Source: Streptomyces sp. NRRL F-5126
GTDB lineage: Bacteria > Actinomycetota > Actinomycetes > Streptomycetales > Streptomycetaceae
Assembly (NCBI RefSeq): GCF_000721265.1
Contig: NZ_JOFZ01000006.1
Span: 1 to 64,000, forward strand
DNA length: 64,000 nucleotides
Direction: 5' to 3'
Made by a program: the position numbers and the translations under genes
Notes under the pieces: generated by a model
The model's database searches: none
The model's input: the letters and a program-made list of their open reading frames with translations, nothing else
Told to the model about the DNA's origin: nothing
Shown here: positions 34,090-42,964 of the stretch, piece by piece
Numbering within the stretch: the first letter of the stretch is position 1
Layout: every line of letters starts with the position of its first letter

Positions 34090-36733
34090 AGAACATGGAG
34101 AGCAGCTGCTCGACGGTCGGCTCCGCGGCGCTCGCGCTGCCCGGCAGGGCAAGCTCGAACCAGACCGTCTTGCCGCGCGGCGTCCTGCGCGAGCCCCAGG
34201 CGGAGCTGAGCATGCCGACCAGTTGCAGGCCGCGGCCGCCCTCGTCGGTGTCGCGCGCGCGGCGGCGGCGCGGCTGGACGAGGCCCGCGTCCCACACCTC
34301 GCACACGAGGGTGCGGTCGCGCAGCAGGCGGAGTCTGATCTCGCCCTCGCCGTACCGCATCGCGTTCGTGACGAGCTCGCTCACGAGCAACTCGACCGTG
34401 TCCACCAGCGGTTCGAGGTCCCAGGCGATGAGCTGGGCGCGCGCGTACTCGCGTGCCCTGCCGACCGAGCGCGGCTCGCGGGGCATGCGCCAGTCCCCGA
34501 CCGCGTCCGCGGGCAGCCCCTGGATACGCGCCATCAGCAGGGCGATGTCGTCCTGGCCGTGGCTCGTCTCCAGCGTCGACAGGACATGGTCGGCGACGTC
34601 CTCAAGCGGGCGTTCCGCGTGCGCGAGCGAGGCGCGGAAGGCGCCGAGGCCCTCCTCCAGCGTCTGGTCGCGCGACTCGACGAGGCCGTCGGTGTACAGC
34701 GCGAGCAGGGAGTTCTCCGACAGCTCCACCTCGACCTGCTCGAACGGCTCGCCGCCCACCCCGAGGGGCACGCCGGGCGGCACGTCGAGCAGCAGCGCCT
34801 TCTCACCGGGCTCGACGAGCACGGGCGGCGGATGGCCGGCGTTGGCGAACGTGCAGCGCCGGGTGACCGGGTCGTAGACGGCGTAGACGCACGTGGCGAG
34901 GTAGACCTCGGCGAGGTCGGCGTCCCTCGCCTTGTGCGCCACGCGTGATGCCTGCTGCGCCCCGTTGGGCGTGCCGAGGCCGCTCGCGATCTCGTCGAGG
35001 GCGCCGAGCACCTCTGCGGGCTCCAGGTCGAGCAGCGCGAGCGTTCGCACGGCCGTGCGCAATTCGCCCATGGCGACGGCGGCGCGCAGGCCGCGGCCCA
35101 TCACGTCGCCCACGACGAGGGCGGTTCTGTGGCCCGGCAGTTCGATGACGTCGAACCAGTCGCCGCCGACCTCCGTCGCCGCGTTGCCCGGCAGGTAGCG
35201 GCAGGCGATGTCGAGGCCCGCGGCCTCGGGGTCGCCGGGCGGCAGCAGGCTGCGCTGGAGGATCAGGGCGCGCTCGTGCTCGCGCCGGTACAGGCGCGCG
35301 TTGTCGATGCAGACGGCGGCGCGTGCCGCGAGCTCGACGGCGAGCGCGCGGTCCCGGTCGCCGAACGGCTCGCTGCCCTTGGCCCGCGCGAACTGGACGA
35401 GCCCGACGACCGTGTCGTGCGCGACCATCGGCACGGCGAGCGTGGACTGCAGGAGGCTGCCCTGGCCGCCCGGTATCGACTGCACCTGCGCGCTGCGCAG
35501 GGCGACGGCGCTGTGCGAGCCGAACGGGAACCGGTGCACGGCTCCCACCTCGGGCGAGACGTACCCGTCGTGCGGGTCGCCGGGGCCCGAGAGCGGCCCG
35601 TCGGAGACGGCGCTCGCGAAGGCGACGCGCCGCAGCCGCGCCGTGCCGCCGCCGGACTCGTCCGCCGAGGCGGCCCACCGGCCGGGCGGCGCCTCCTCGC
35701 CCGTCAGCAGGGACTGGTACAGGTCGACGGAGGCGAGGTCGCAGAAGTTGGGCACGGCCACGCCGAGCAGCTCGCGCGCGGTGGTCTCCAGGTCGAGCGA
35801 GTTGCCGATGCGCGCGCTCGCCTCGTTGAGCAGGGCGAGGTTGCGGCGGGTGCTGGCGGCCTCGTGGGCGGCGATGTGGCGCTGCGTGACATCCGTGGCG
35901 ACGGCGGCGACGCCCAGCGTGCGGCCCGAGCCGACGCCCACGCCGACCCGGTACAGGTTGAGCGACCAGTGCCTGCGCTCGCCGCCGCACGGGGTGACGC
36001 CGTTCAGCTTGAACTCGACGACCGGGTCGCCCGTGTCGAGCACGCGGCGCAGGGCCGCGTCGAGCCGGTCGGCCTCGCCGGTGGAGAGGTAGTCGGACGC
36101 CGACCTGCCACGGTGGTCGCTCGCGCTGCCGCCGAAGACGGTGGCGAAGCGCTCGTTGACACGTCGCACCGTCAGGTTCGTGCTGAAGAGAATGAAGCCG
36201 AACGGAGATTGGCCGAATATCGCCTGCGACGAGGCGAGGTCGGTCTCGATCCGGCGCAGTGCGCGCACGTCCACGACGATGCAGACGGCGCCGCGCTCAC
36301 CCTGGTCGGTCTCACTGGGCATCACATAGACCTCGGCCAGCCCGTGGCCGCGCCGCCCGCCGTCCCTGCGGGGGCCCCCGCCCGCGTCCCCGGTGGCGTC
36401 GCCGCTCGGGTCCTCGCCCGTGTCCGCTCCCGGCGGCAGCAGGTACGGGACGAGCCCCGTCCACTCGTTGCCGTCGAGGATCTCGCTGAGTTTGCGGTAG
36501 CCCTTGGCACGGAACTCCGGCGGTACGAAGACCCCCAGCGGGTCCTTGCCCCTGACATCGCGGGCCGAGAGCCCGAACAGCTCGGCCGCGCGGCTGCTCC
36601 ACTGGTCGATGAGGCCGTCGGGCCCGATCGAGAAGGACGCCACCTTGACATAGTCGTAGAGGGAGCCCTGCGGGCTGCTCTGCCACACGACGTCGTCGCC
36701 CGTCGCCTCTGGCGCCTCTGGTGTCTCGCTCAC
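34088..36733 (-). CDS. PAS-GAF-SpoIIE phosphatase with C-terminal anti-sigma-like ATPase domain
   Basis: Signalling protein of 881 residues, GTG start at 36733 after GGAGGGGAC. Order of domains: PAS (about 20-80, IDQWSSRAAELFGLS), a Gly-rich insert (100-130), second PAS (165-285, FGQSPFGFILFSTN), GAF (290-475), SpoIIE/PP2C phosphatase (about 500-715, with VGGDWFDVIEL, GDVMGRGLRAA, NAGHPPP, DDIALLMARI), and HATPase_c (about 740-870, LLVSELVTNAMRYG, DEGGRGLQLV). Such proteins dephosphorylate anti-sigma antagonists and bind partner sigma factors or antagonists in partner-switching cascades. Soluble, with no membrane helix. A separate HATPase gene follows upstream at 36888 and a second SpoIIE protein lies at 60329. 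Confidence 0.9.
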   Translation of the reverse strand: MSETPEAPEATGDDVVWQSSPQGSLYDYVKVASFSIGPDGLIDQWSSRAAELFGLSARDVRGKDPLGVFVPPEFRAKGYRKLSEILDGNEWTGLVPYLLPPGADTGEDPSGDATGDAGGGPRRDGGRRGHGLAEVYVMPSETDQGERGAVCIVVDVRALRRIETDLASSQAIFGQSPFGFILFSTNLTVRRVNERFATVFGGSASDHRGRSASDYLSTGEADRLDAALRRVLDTGDPVVEFKLNGVTPCGGERRHWSLNLYRVGVGVGSGRTLGVAAVATDVTQRHIAAHEAASTRRNLALLNEASARIGNSLDLETTARELLGVAVPNFCDLASVDLYQSLLTGEEAPPGRWAASADESGGGTARLRRVAFASAVSDGPLSGPGDPHDGYVSPEVGAVHRFPFGSHSAVALRSAQVQSIPGGQGSLLQSTLAVPMVAHDTVVGLVQFARAKGSEPFGDRDRALAVELAARAAVCIDNARLYRREHERALILQRSLLPPGDPEAAGLDIACRYLPGNAATEVGGDWFDVIELPGHRTALVVGDVMGRGLRAAVAMGELRTAVRTLALLDLEPAEVLGALDEIASGLGTPNGAQQASRVAHKARDADLAEVYLATCVYAVYDPVTRRCTFANAGHPPPVLVEPGEKALLLDVPPGVPLGVGGEPFEQVEVELSENSLLALYTDGLVESRDQTLEEGLGAFRASLAHAERPLEDVADHVLSTLETSHGQDDIALLMARIQGLPADAVGDWRMPREPRSVGRAREYARAQLIAWDLEPLVDTVELLVSELVTNAMRYGEGEIRLRLLRDRTLVCEVWDAGLVQPRRRRARDTDEGGRGLQLVGMLSSAWGSRRTPRGKTVWFELALPGSASAAEPTVEQLLSMF

Positions 36734-36887
36734 GCGACCGTCCCCTCCAGCTCACGCACCGGACCGGCCATGCCCCGCAGTATCCAGCACCACGGGCCTG
36801 ACTGACACGGCGTTCACGATCACAGCAAGGTCTCGTTCTCTCCGGACCTGCTCGAAAACCCGCCGCGACCGTCGTCCCTTGTGACTT

Positions 36888-37319
36888 CTAACCATGGAGA
36901 GGCAGCTCGAACCACACGGTCTTACCTGTCTTACCGCGCCTCGTGCCCCAGCGACGGGCGGAACTGGCCACGAGCTGCAAGCCGCGGCCGCGTTCGTCCT
37001 CGGGCCCCGGCGCGCGCTGCACCACGGGGGCGCCCGGCACCTGGTCGGAGACCTCCACCAGCAGAACGCTCTCGCGGTCGGAGAGCGCACGGATCTCCAG
37101 GCGCATGCCGATGGGTCCCGGCGCGTACGTCAGCGAGTTGGTGACCAGCTCGCTGACCAGCAGCATGGCCGCATCCTCCACGCTCGGCGAGAGCCGCCAG
37201 GCGCGCAAGGTGTCCCGCACGTCATGGCGGGCGACGCGCACGGCACCGGGCTCGGAGGGCAGGATCCACTCGGCGGACTCGTCCTCGGTGTCGATCAACC
37301 CGACCACTTCCCACAGCAC
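36888..37319 (-). CDS. Anti-sigma-factor-like ATP-binding protein (RsbW/HATPase_c type)
   Basis: Stand-alone ATPase domain of 143 residues. The N box is LLVSELVTNSLTYAPG (about 53-68), then VEVSDQVPGAP and the G box DERGRGLQLVASSA, ending TGKTVWFELPL. Proteins of this class phosphorylate anti-sigma antagonists or bind sigma factors directly. The start is taken as GTG at 37319; GTG 12 bases later is an alternative. It lies 154 bases upstream of the PAS/GAF/SpoIIE gene on the same strand and is its most likely kinase-like partner. Confidence 0.82.
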   Translation of the reverse strand: MLWEVVGLIDTEDESAEWILPSEPGAVRVARHDVRDTLRAWRLSPSVEDAAMLLVSELVTNSLTYAPGPIGMRLEIRALSDRESVLLVEVSDQVPGAPVVQRAPGPEDERGRGLQLVASSARRWGTRRGKTGKTVWFELPLHG

Positions 37320-37621
37320 CTGACGCCCCCCGCTGTCTCGATCGTTTCGGGGATCATTCTGCCCATACCCGAAATTAGCCGTAAACTACCGCCTGAAGTC
37401 GCGCGGGACGGAACGAGCACCGTACCGACAGCGCCGAGAAGTCGCCACATCCCTGATATGCGTTATGCCCGAACGGCCGTCCCATACGCCGCAGGACACG
37501 GTCGGGCAGGGGCGCGTGTGATGGCCGAAGGGGGCGCACGGGGGCTCGAACAGGCATCGGGTTTGCCGGAGACGCATGTTGCCCGCCGGTGCGGCAGTGC
37601 CGAACCGGCCCAGGTGAACGC
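37320..37621. other. Intergenic region between the HATPase and Nudix genes
   Basis: About 300 bases, minus-strand genes on both sides. It must contain the promoter of the HATPase gene; TAGTTTAC near 37380-37388 on the minus strand is a possible -10. The short open frames have no family character. I see no strong hairpin. Confidence 0.35.
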
Positions 37622-38062
37622 TCACGCGCGCGTGCCGTCTTCGCGGGCGAGTACGGGCCCAAGGGTGTCGAGCGCCGCGAGGACGGCGGGGCGGTCCGCG
37701 TCCAGCCAGTCGACGTCCGCGACCGCCTCGGCCGCCGTGACCCAGCGCAGCGCGTCATGGTCCTGCAGCGGGCGCGCCGTGCCCGACACCACCCGCGCCG
37801 TCCAGACCCGCAGCTCGTAGCCCCGCCCGAGCGGCCATGCACCGGGCACGCGCGCGACGGGCGCCGCCTCGATTCCCAGCTCCTCGCGCAACTCCCGCAC
37901 CAGCGCTGCCTCGGCGCTCTCGCCCGGCTCCACCTTGCCGCCGGGCAGCTCCCAGCGGCCGGCCAGCTCAGGGGGCGCGCTGCGGCGCGCCGCGAGCAGC
38001 CGGCCGTCGTCGTGCACGGCGCCCGCGACGACGACCCGGGCCCCGGTCTCCCGCTCCGTCAT
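37622..38062 (-). CDS. Nudix hydrolase, MutT-like
   Basis: Pyrophosphohydrolase of 146 residues. The Nudix box reads [20 protein letters not shown] then ELGI (about residues 41-64), with all catalytic Glu present. The opening [20 protein letters not shown] and the closing tryptophan segment [20 protein letters not shown] match the MutT/8-oxo-dGTPase group, which removes oxidised nucleotides. Normal length. ATG at 38062 is the family start. Confidence 0.88.
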   Translation of the reverse strand: MTERETGARVVVAGAVHDDGRLLAARRSAPPELAGRWELPGGKVEPGESAEAALVRELREELGIEAAPVARVPGAWPLGRGYELRVWTARVVSGTARPLQDHDALRWVTAAEAVADVDWLDADRPAVLAALDTLGPVLAREDGTRA

Positions 38063-38094
38063 GCGCGGGAGCCTACAAGCCGACGCGCCGGTAC

Positions 38095-38328
38095 CTACGG
38101 CGCGCCCTGCTCCACCCGCTCCGCGTGATGAGCGTGGCCCGCGTGCTGCGCCCGGCCCGCGTCCCCCGCGTGCTCGACGCAGTACAGCGTCCCCTCCTCG
38201 CGGCCGTCCAGGCTCTCCGCCAGGCGCTGCGCCTCGTCCCGCGTGGCGTACCAGGCGACGCGGTAGCGGTTGCCGTTGCCGTCCTCGCGCACCACCTGCC
38301 AGGGCAGCGCCGTCCCCCCTTCGGTCAC
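38095..38328 (-). CDS. Small SPOR-like hypothetical protein
   Basis: Protein of 77 residues beginning with GTG at 38328 behind GGGGGTGC. The central part ([33 protein letters not shown]) has the short beta-alpha layout of SPOR-type domains common in small Streptomyces proteins. The tail is His/Ala-rich ([13 protein letters not shown]), which may bind metal. The gene ends 32 bases before the Nudix gene on the same strand, so the two may be co-transcribed. Confidence 0.6.
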   Translation of the reverse strand: MTEGGTALPWQVVREDGNGNRYRVAWYATRDEAQRLAESLDGREEGTLYCVEHAGDAGRAQHAGHAHHAERVEQGAP

Positions 38329-38578
38329 GGCCGCACCCCCGGCCGTCTCGCCCCTGCGCCTGTCGCGTCTCCCCGAAAAACCCCTGTGCGCATATGCCAG
38401 AGCGTACGCCCGGGCCTTACGCACCGGAGGCGGTGTTACACGAAGAGGCAACTTCCGGCCAACAATCCGCCGAAAAGCGCGGGCGCGTGAGCCTCGTACG
38501 CGCCCCTCGGCACACCCCCTGGTGCGCCCCCGTGCGCCGTGGGGCACTGCCGCGTACCCGTCCCGCTCCGGCCGCTCC

Positions 38579-38614
38579 GGCTACCCCGGCTGCCCCGGCT
38601 GCCCCGGCTGCCCC
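38579..38614. repeat. Four 9-bp tandem units (GGCTGCCCC)
   Basis: One variant unit (GGCTACCCC) and three exact units lie directly after the stop of the GntR gene in its direction of transcription. They are not coding in any gene I accept. Confidence 0.9.
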
Positions 38615-38620
38615 GGCGGG

Positions 38621-39373
38621 CTACTTCACGGCCAGGTGGTAGGCGATCCTGAACCGGTCCGCCGGCACGACCACGTCCGCCGTCTCGACCGGCCGCCCGG
38701 ACGCGTAGTACGTGCGCTCAAGGACCATCACCACATGCCCCGGAACCCCGCCGAGCGCGAGCAGTTCCTCCGCGAGGCCCGGGCGCGCGCCGACCTCCTC
38801 GTGGACGTTGTCGACGACGACGTCGATCGCGGCCATGCGCTCGACCACCCCGCACCCGCCGAGCGGGCCCTCCTCGGGCAGCATGACGGGCGTGCGCCCG
38901 GTCACGGCGAGCGGCTCCCACGAGGTGGACAGCATCATCGGCTCGCCGCCGTCCCTGAACACGTAGCGCGTGCGCATCACCCGGTCGCCCGCGGCGATCC
39001 GCAGCCTGGCCGCGACCTCGGGCGAGGCGTCCTCCTGCTCGCTGTGCGACTCCCAGGTGCCGTGCGCGCTCTCGTCCGCCTGCTCCTGCCTGAAGGGGCT
39101 CGCGCCGCCCGCGGGCAGGTAGCCGGAGCGCGCGATGAGGCGCGGCACCGGCCGCTCGCGCACGTACGTGCCGGACCCCGAGCGTCCCTCGACCAGTCCT
39201 TCCGCCATCAGGACCTTGCGCGCCTCCAGGGCGACCGTGTCGGAGACGCCGTACTCGGAGCGGATGCGTGCCTGCGAGGGGAGCCGGGTGTGCGGCGGCA
39301 GTACCCCGTCGACGATCTTCTGCCGGAGATCGCCCGCGACGCGCAGATAGGCCGGCTGCTCACCGAACGCCAC
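38621..39373 (-). CDS. GntR/HutC-family transcriptional regulator with UTRA domain
   Basis: Regulator of 250 residues, GTG start at 39373. The N-terminal winged helix (about 8-72) reads LRVAGDLRQKIVDG, LPSQARIRSEYGVSDTVALE and LVEGRSGSGTYVRE. The UTRA effector domain (about 90-248) contains RTRYVFRDGGEPMMLSTSW and VMVLERTYYASGRPVETAD, the wording of the HutC/DasR subfamily, whose effectors are small sugars, phosphosugars or amino-acid derivatives. No sugar gene is adjacent, so the target is unknown; the serpin gene 160 bases away is divergent. Confidence 0.85.
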   Translation of the reverse strand: MAFGEQPAYLRVAGDLRQKIVDGVLPPHTRLPSQARIRSEYGVSDTVALEARKVLMAEGLVEGRSGSGTYVRERPVPRLIARSGYLPAGGASPFRQEQADESAHGTWESHSEQEDASPEVAARLRIAAGDRVMRTRYVFRDGGEPMMLSTSWEPLAVTGRTPVMLPEEGPLGGCGVVERMAAIDVVVDNVHEEVGARPGLAEELLALGGVPGHVVMVLERTYYASGRPVETADVVVPADRFRIAYHLAVK

Positions 39374-39535
39374 GTGCCCTCCCTCAGAGTTGACAGTCAG
39401 CTACAGAGTGGCAACCCGTGATCGAGAGCCGCAAGCATGGGCCATGGTTTCACCCGAAGTGATGCATTGCTGGCCGGGCGCGCATGAAATCCCCCGGGGC
39501 CAGAATGAACGTCCCGGCGGCGGAAGGGGAGACGG

Positions 39536-40837
39536 TTGCCGCACGAAGAGGGCCATCGGGAACGCCAGGATCCGCACGCGCGTGGCCACACGGCGCGAGG
39601 CCTCGCGGCGGACGGCGTCGCGGCGGAGGGCGTCGCGGCGGAGGGCGTCGCGGCGGACGGCATCGCGGCGGAGGGCGTCGCGTCCCTCACCGCCCGCTGG
39701 GCGGCGCGGCTGGACGCCGAGCACGACACCGTGTTCTCAGCGGTGGGAGTCTGGCCGCTGCTCGCGCTGCTCGCGGAGGTGGCCGACGGCCCCGCACGGC
39801 GCGAGCTGGAGGGCGTACTCGGCGCGCCGCCCCAGGACGCCGCGGCGGCGGCACGTTCGCTGCTCGCCGAACTGCCCGCGGCGGACGGCCTGAACGCCGC
39901 GCTGGGGCTCTGGACGCGGCGCACGCTCCCCCTCGACGCGGCGTGGCTCGCGACGCTGCCCGAGGGCTGCCACGCCCTGCTGTCGGGCGACGCCGGGGCC
40001 GACCGCGCGGCGCTCGACGCGTGGGCGTCGCGGCAGACCGGCGGCCTGATCGACCGGATGCCGGTCGAGTTCGACGCGTCGACCCTGCTCGTTCTCGCGA
40101 GCGCGCTCTCGCTGACGACGGAGTGGACGCACCCGTTCCAGGACTACGACACGCACAACCCCGCCAGGGGCCCGTGGGCAGGGGCCGGCCTGCGGATGCT
40201 GACGCGCAGGACGGCGGGCATCGACACGGCGGCCGTGGCGCAGGCACCGGCCGGGCCGGTCACGATCGTGCGGGTCGAGGGCCGGGGCGGCATCGACGTC
40301 CACCTCCTGCTCGGCGGCCCCGGCATGGGCCCCGGCGAGGTCATCGGCGCGTGGACCGACGTCCTGACGGGCCGTCGCGGGGCGACGCCCGCCGAGGAGC
40401 TCCCGTACGGGGACGACGTGGCGCCGGGCCTCGCGAAGGACGAGTTCGAGGGCGCGTTCCCGGCCTCGCGGATGCTGTCGCTGCGAACGCCGCCGTTCCG
40501 CCTCACCGCCGACCACGACCTGCTGCGCACGCCGGACGTGTTCGGCCTGGCGGCGGCCACGGGCGGTGGGCGCGGCCACTTCCCCGGCATCGGCGCGTTC
40601 GAGCTGTCGATCCAGTCGGCAGCGCAGGCGGCGATGGCGGAGTTCGGCCCGGTGGGCTTCAAGGCGGCCGCGGTGACGGCGATCGGGATGCGGGCGGCGG
40701 CGATCGTGTCCCGCGGAGAGCGGCCGACGCGGGTCACGGCGACGCTCGACCGCCCGTTCGGCTTCGCCGCCGTCCAGCGGTCCACGGGCCTGTGCCTGGC
40801 CACTGGCTGGGTGGCGAAGCCCCGGACGCGCGCGTAG
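39536..40837 (+). CDS. Serpin-family protein
   Basis: Protein of 433 residues, TTG start at 39536 after GGGGAG. After an N-terminal repeat tract (AADGV/AAEGV units) the serpin fold begins near residue 60 (TVFSAVGVWPLLALLAEVA). Landmarks: LVLASALSLTTEWTHPF for the breach region, FRLTADHDLL, and the hinge with reactive-centre loop VGFKAAAVTAIGMRAAA, ending FGFAAVQRSTGLCLATGWV. Serpins trap serine or cysteine proteases by loop insertion; the Ala-rich hinge fits an inhibitory member. There is no signal peptide, so it may act inside the cell, possibly against host peptidases such as the S9 enzyme; that pairing is speculation. Confidence 0.8.
   Translation: MPHEEGHRERQDPHARGHTARGLAADGVAAEGVAAEGVAADGIAAEGVASLTARWAARLDAEHDTVFSAVGVWPLLALLAEVADGPARRELEGVLGAPPQDAAAAARSLLAELPAADGLNAALGLWTRRTLPLDAAWLATLPEGCHALLSGDAGADRAALDAWASRQTGGLIDRMPVEFDASTLLVLASALSLTTEWTHPFQDYDTHNPARGPWAGAGLRMLTRRTAGIDTAAVAQAPAGPVTIVRVEGRGGIDVHLLLGGPGMGPGEVIGAWTDVLTGRRGATPAEELPYGDDVAPGLAKDEFEGAFPASRMLSLRTPPFRLTADHDLLRTPDVFGLAAATGGGRGHFPGIGAFELSIQSAAQAAMAEFGPVGFKAAAVTAIGMRAAAIVSRGERPTRVTATLDRPFGFAAVQRSTGLCLATGWVAKPRTRA
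39605..39679 (+). repeat. Five 15-bp tandem units inside the serpin gene
   Basis: Units of GCGGCGGA(C/G)GGCGTC, period 15, encode Ala-Ala-Asp/Glu-Gly-Val five times near the N terminus. The frame is kept, so copy number can vary without breaking the protein. Confidence 0.95.
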
Positions 40838-41022
40838 GGCGAGCCCGCGCACGGCGCTCGTCCAAATCCCGTCGTCGTTCGCATTGGCGATCTTGCGCGA
40901 GAGCGCTCGCAGGAGATAGACCGGGAGATAGATGGCGCATACACAGACAGCCGTCTCCCCCGGCCGTGCCCGCACAGGCACGGCCCTTCCCGACAGACCC
41001 CCCACACAGAGCGGAAGTACCC

Positions 41023-42909
41023 ATGTGCGGCATTACGGGATGGCTCTCCTACGACCGTGACCTGCGCGACCCGGCGTCCGCCGGCACCGTCGACGCGATG
41101 ACCGAGACGATGTCCTGCCGCGGCCCCGACGACTCCGGCACCTGGACCTCGGGCCCCGCGGCACTCGGCCACCGCAGGCTGGCGATCATCGACCTGCCCG
41201 GCGGGCGGCAGCCCATGACCCTGGACACCCCCGACGGCACCCTCGCGATGGTGTACTCGGGCGAGACCTACAACTTCACCGAACTGCGCGAGGAACTGGC
41301 CTCACGCGGCCACCGGTTCACCACCGACTCGGACACCGAGGTCGTGCTGCACGGCTACCTGGAGTGGGGCGAGGCCGTCGCCGAGCGGCTCAACGGCATG
41401 TACGCCTTCGCCATCTGGGACCAGCGCACCGAGCGGCTCGTCATGATCCGGGACCGGATGGGGATCAAGCCGTTCTACTACTACCCCACCGCCGACGGCG
41501 TGCTGTTCGGCTCCGAGCCGAAGGCGATTCTCGCCAACCCGCTCGCCGCGCGCCGCGTCACGCTCGACGGCTTCCGCGAGGTCTTCGCGTTCGTGAAGAC
41601 GCCGGGGCACGCGATCTGGGACGGCATGCGCGAGGTGGAGCCCGGCACGATCGTCACCGTCGACCGGGGCGGGCTGCGCACGCACACGTACTGGTCGCTG
41701 CGGACCCGTCCGCACACGGACGACCGCGACGCGAGCATCGCGCACGTGCGGGAGTTGCTTGAGGACATCGTGCGCCGCCAGCTCGTCGCGGACGTGCCGC
41801 GCTGCGTGCTGCTCTCCGGCGGCCTCGACTCGTCGGCGCTGACGGCGCTGGCCGCGCGGCAGCTCGCGGCGGCCGGCGGCGAGTCGGTGAACAGCTTCGC
41901 CGTCGACTTCGTCGGGCAGACGGAGAACTTCGTCGCCGACGACTTCCGGCCGACCCCGGACGCGCCGTTCGTCCACGACGTGGCGCGCGAGTCCCGCACG
42001 AACCACAAGGACATCGTCCTCGACTCCCACACCCTCGCCGACCCGGAGGTGCGGGCGCGCGTCATCCGCGCGCGTGACATGCCGGTCGGGCTCGGCGACA
42101 TGGACTCGTCGCTCTACTCGCTGTTCAAGGCGATCAGGCAGCACTCGACGGTCGCGCTGAGCGGCGAGTCGGCCGACGAGGTCTTCGGCGGCTACCGGCA
42201 GTTCTTCGACGAGGAGGCGCGCAAGGGCGGGATGTTCCCCTGGCACGCGGAGTTCGCCCGCATGCGCGCCGCACGCGCAGGACACGGCGCCCCCGGGGGC
42301 GGCGGCGGCCCCCTCGGCATCCTGCGCCCCGAGGTGACGGCGCCGATCGACCTCGGATCGTACGTGGGCGACAGCTACGCGTCCGCCGTGACGGACATCG
42401 AACGGCTGGCAGGGGAGAGCGACTTCGAGTACCGGATGCGGGTGATCTGCTACCTGCACCTGACCCGGTTCGTGCGCGTCCTGCTCGACCGCAAGGACCG
42501 GATGAGCATGGCCGTCGGCCTTGAGGTGCGCGTCCCGTTCTGCGACCACCGCCTGGTGGAGTACGTCTACAACACGCCGTGGTCGCTCAAGTCGTTCGAC
42601 GGCCGCGAGAAGAGCCTGCTGCGCGAGGCGACGGCGGACGTGCTGCCGCGCTCGGTGTACGACAGGGTCAAGAGCCCGTACCCGTCGACGCAGGACCCGA
42701 AGTACGCCCTGGCGCTCCAGCACCACGTGAAGGACCTGCTGGCCAAGCCCTCGCACCGGGTCTTCGACCTGCTGGACCGCGCGGCGGTGGAACGCGCGGC
42801 GAACGAGGACGTGCAGGGCGCGGGCCAGTTCGCCAGGAACGGCCTGGAGCGTGCACTGGACCTGTCGATCTGGCTGGACATGTACAACCCGGAGCTCGTC
42901 CTGTCCTGA
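41023..42909 (+). CDS. asnB: Asparagine synthetase (glutamine-hydrolysing)
   Basis: Amidotransferase of 628 residues. Cys2 of MCGITGW is the glutaminase nucleophile once Met is removed; CRGPDDSGTW, GHRRLAIIDL and YNFTELREEL complete the GATase-II domain (1-210). The synthetase domain binds ATP through the loop LLSGGLDSSALT and contains LSGESADEVFGGYRQFF and LRVPFCDHRLVEYVYNTPW-like segments. It makes asparagine from aspartate, ATP and glutamine. It has a Gly/Pro-rich insert at about 420-435. ATG at 41023 is fixed by the required Cys2. It stands alone; there is no lasso-peptide or cluster partner nearby. Confidence 0.93.
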   Translation: MCGITGWLSYDRDLRDPASAGTVDAMTETMSCRGPDDSGTWTSGPAALGHRRLAIIDLPGGRQPMTLDTPDGTLAMVYSGETYNFTELREELASRGHRFTTDSDTEVVLHGYLEWGEAVAERLNGMYAFAIWDQRTERLVMIRDRMGIKPFYYYPTADGVLFGSEPKAILANPLAARRVTLDGFREVFAFVKTPGHAIWDGMREVEPGTIVTVDRGGLRTHTYWSLRTRPHTDDRDASIAHVRELLEDIVRRQLVADVPRCVLLSGGLDSSALTALAARQLAAAGGESVNSFAVDFVGQTENFVADDFRPTPDAPFVHDVARESRTNHKDIVLDSHTLADPEVRARVIRARDMPVGLGDMDSSLYSLFKAIRQHSTVALSGESADEVFGGYRQFFDEEARKGGMFPWHAEFARMRAARAGHGAPGGGGGPLGILRPEVTAPIDLGSYVGDSYASAVTDIERLAGESDFEYRMRVICYLHLTRFVRVLLDRKDRMSMAVGLEVRVPFCDHRLVEYVYNTPWSLKSFDGREKSLLREATADVLPRSVYDRVKSPYPSTQDPKYALALQHHVKDLLAKPSHRVFDLLDRAAVERAANEDVQGAGQFARNGLERALDLSIWLDMYNPELVLS

Positions 42910-42920
42910 AGGGCGGGACT

Positions 42921-42957
42921 GGGGCCGCCCGCGCGTGCGTCAAGGGTGGGCGGCCCC
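42921..42957. terminator. Bidirectional terminator between asnB and lipoprotein copy A
   Basis: 10-bp perfect arms GGGGCCGCCC and GGGCGGCCCC flank a 17-base loop between two convergent genes whose stops are at 42909 and 42965. Confidence 0.8.
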
Positions 42958-42964
42958 GTACCGG

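Noticed and set aside
41023..42909. asnB-like gene as a lasso-peptide cyclase
   Set aside because: No precursor, leader peptidase or transporter is adjacent, and sequence features fit ordinary asparagine synthetase.
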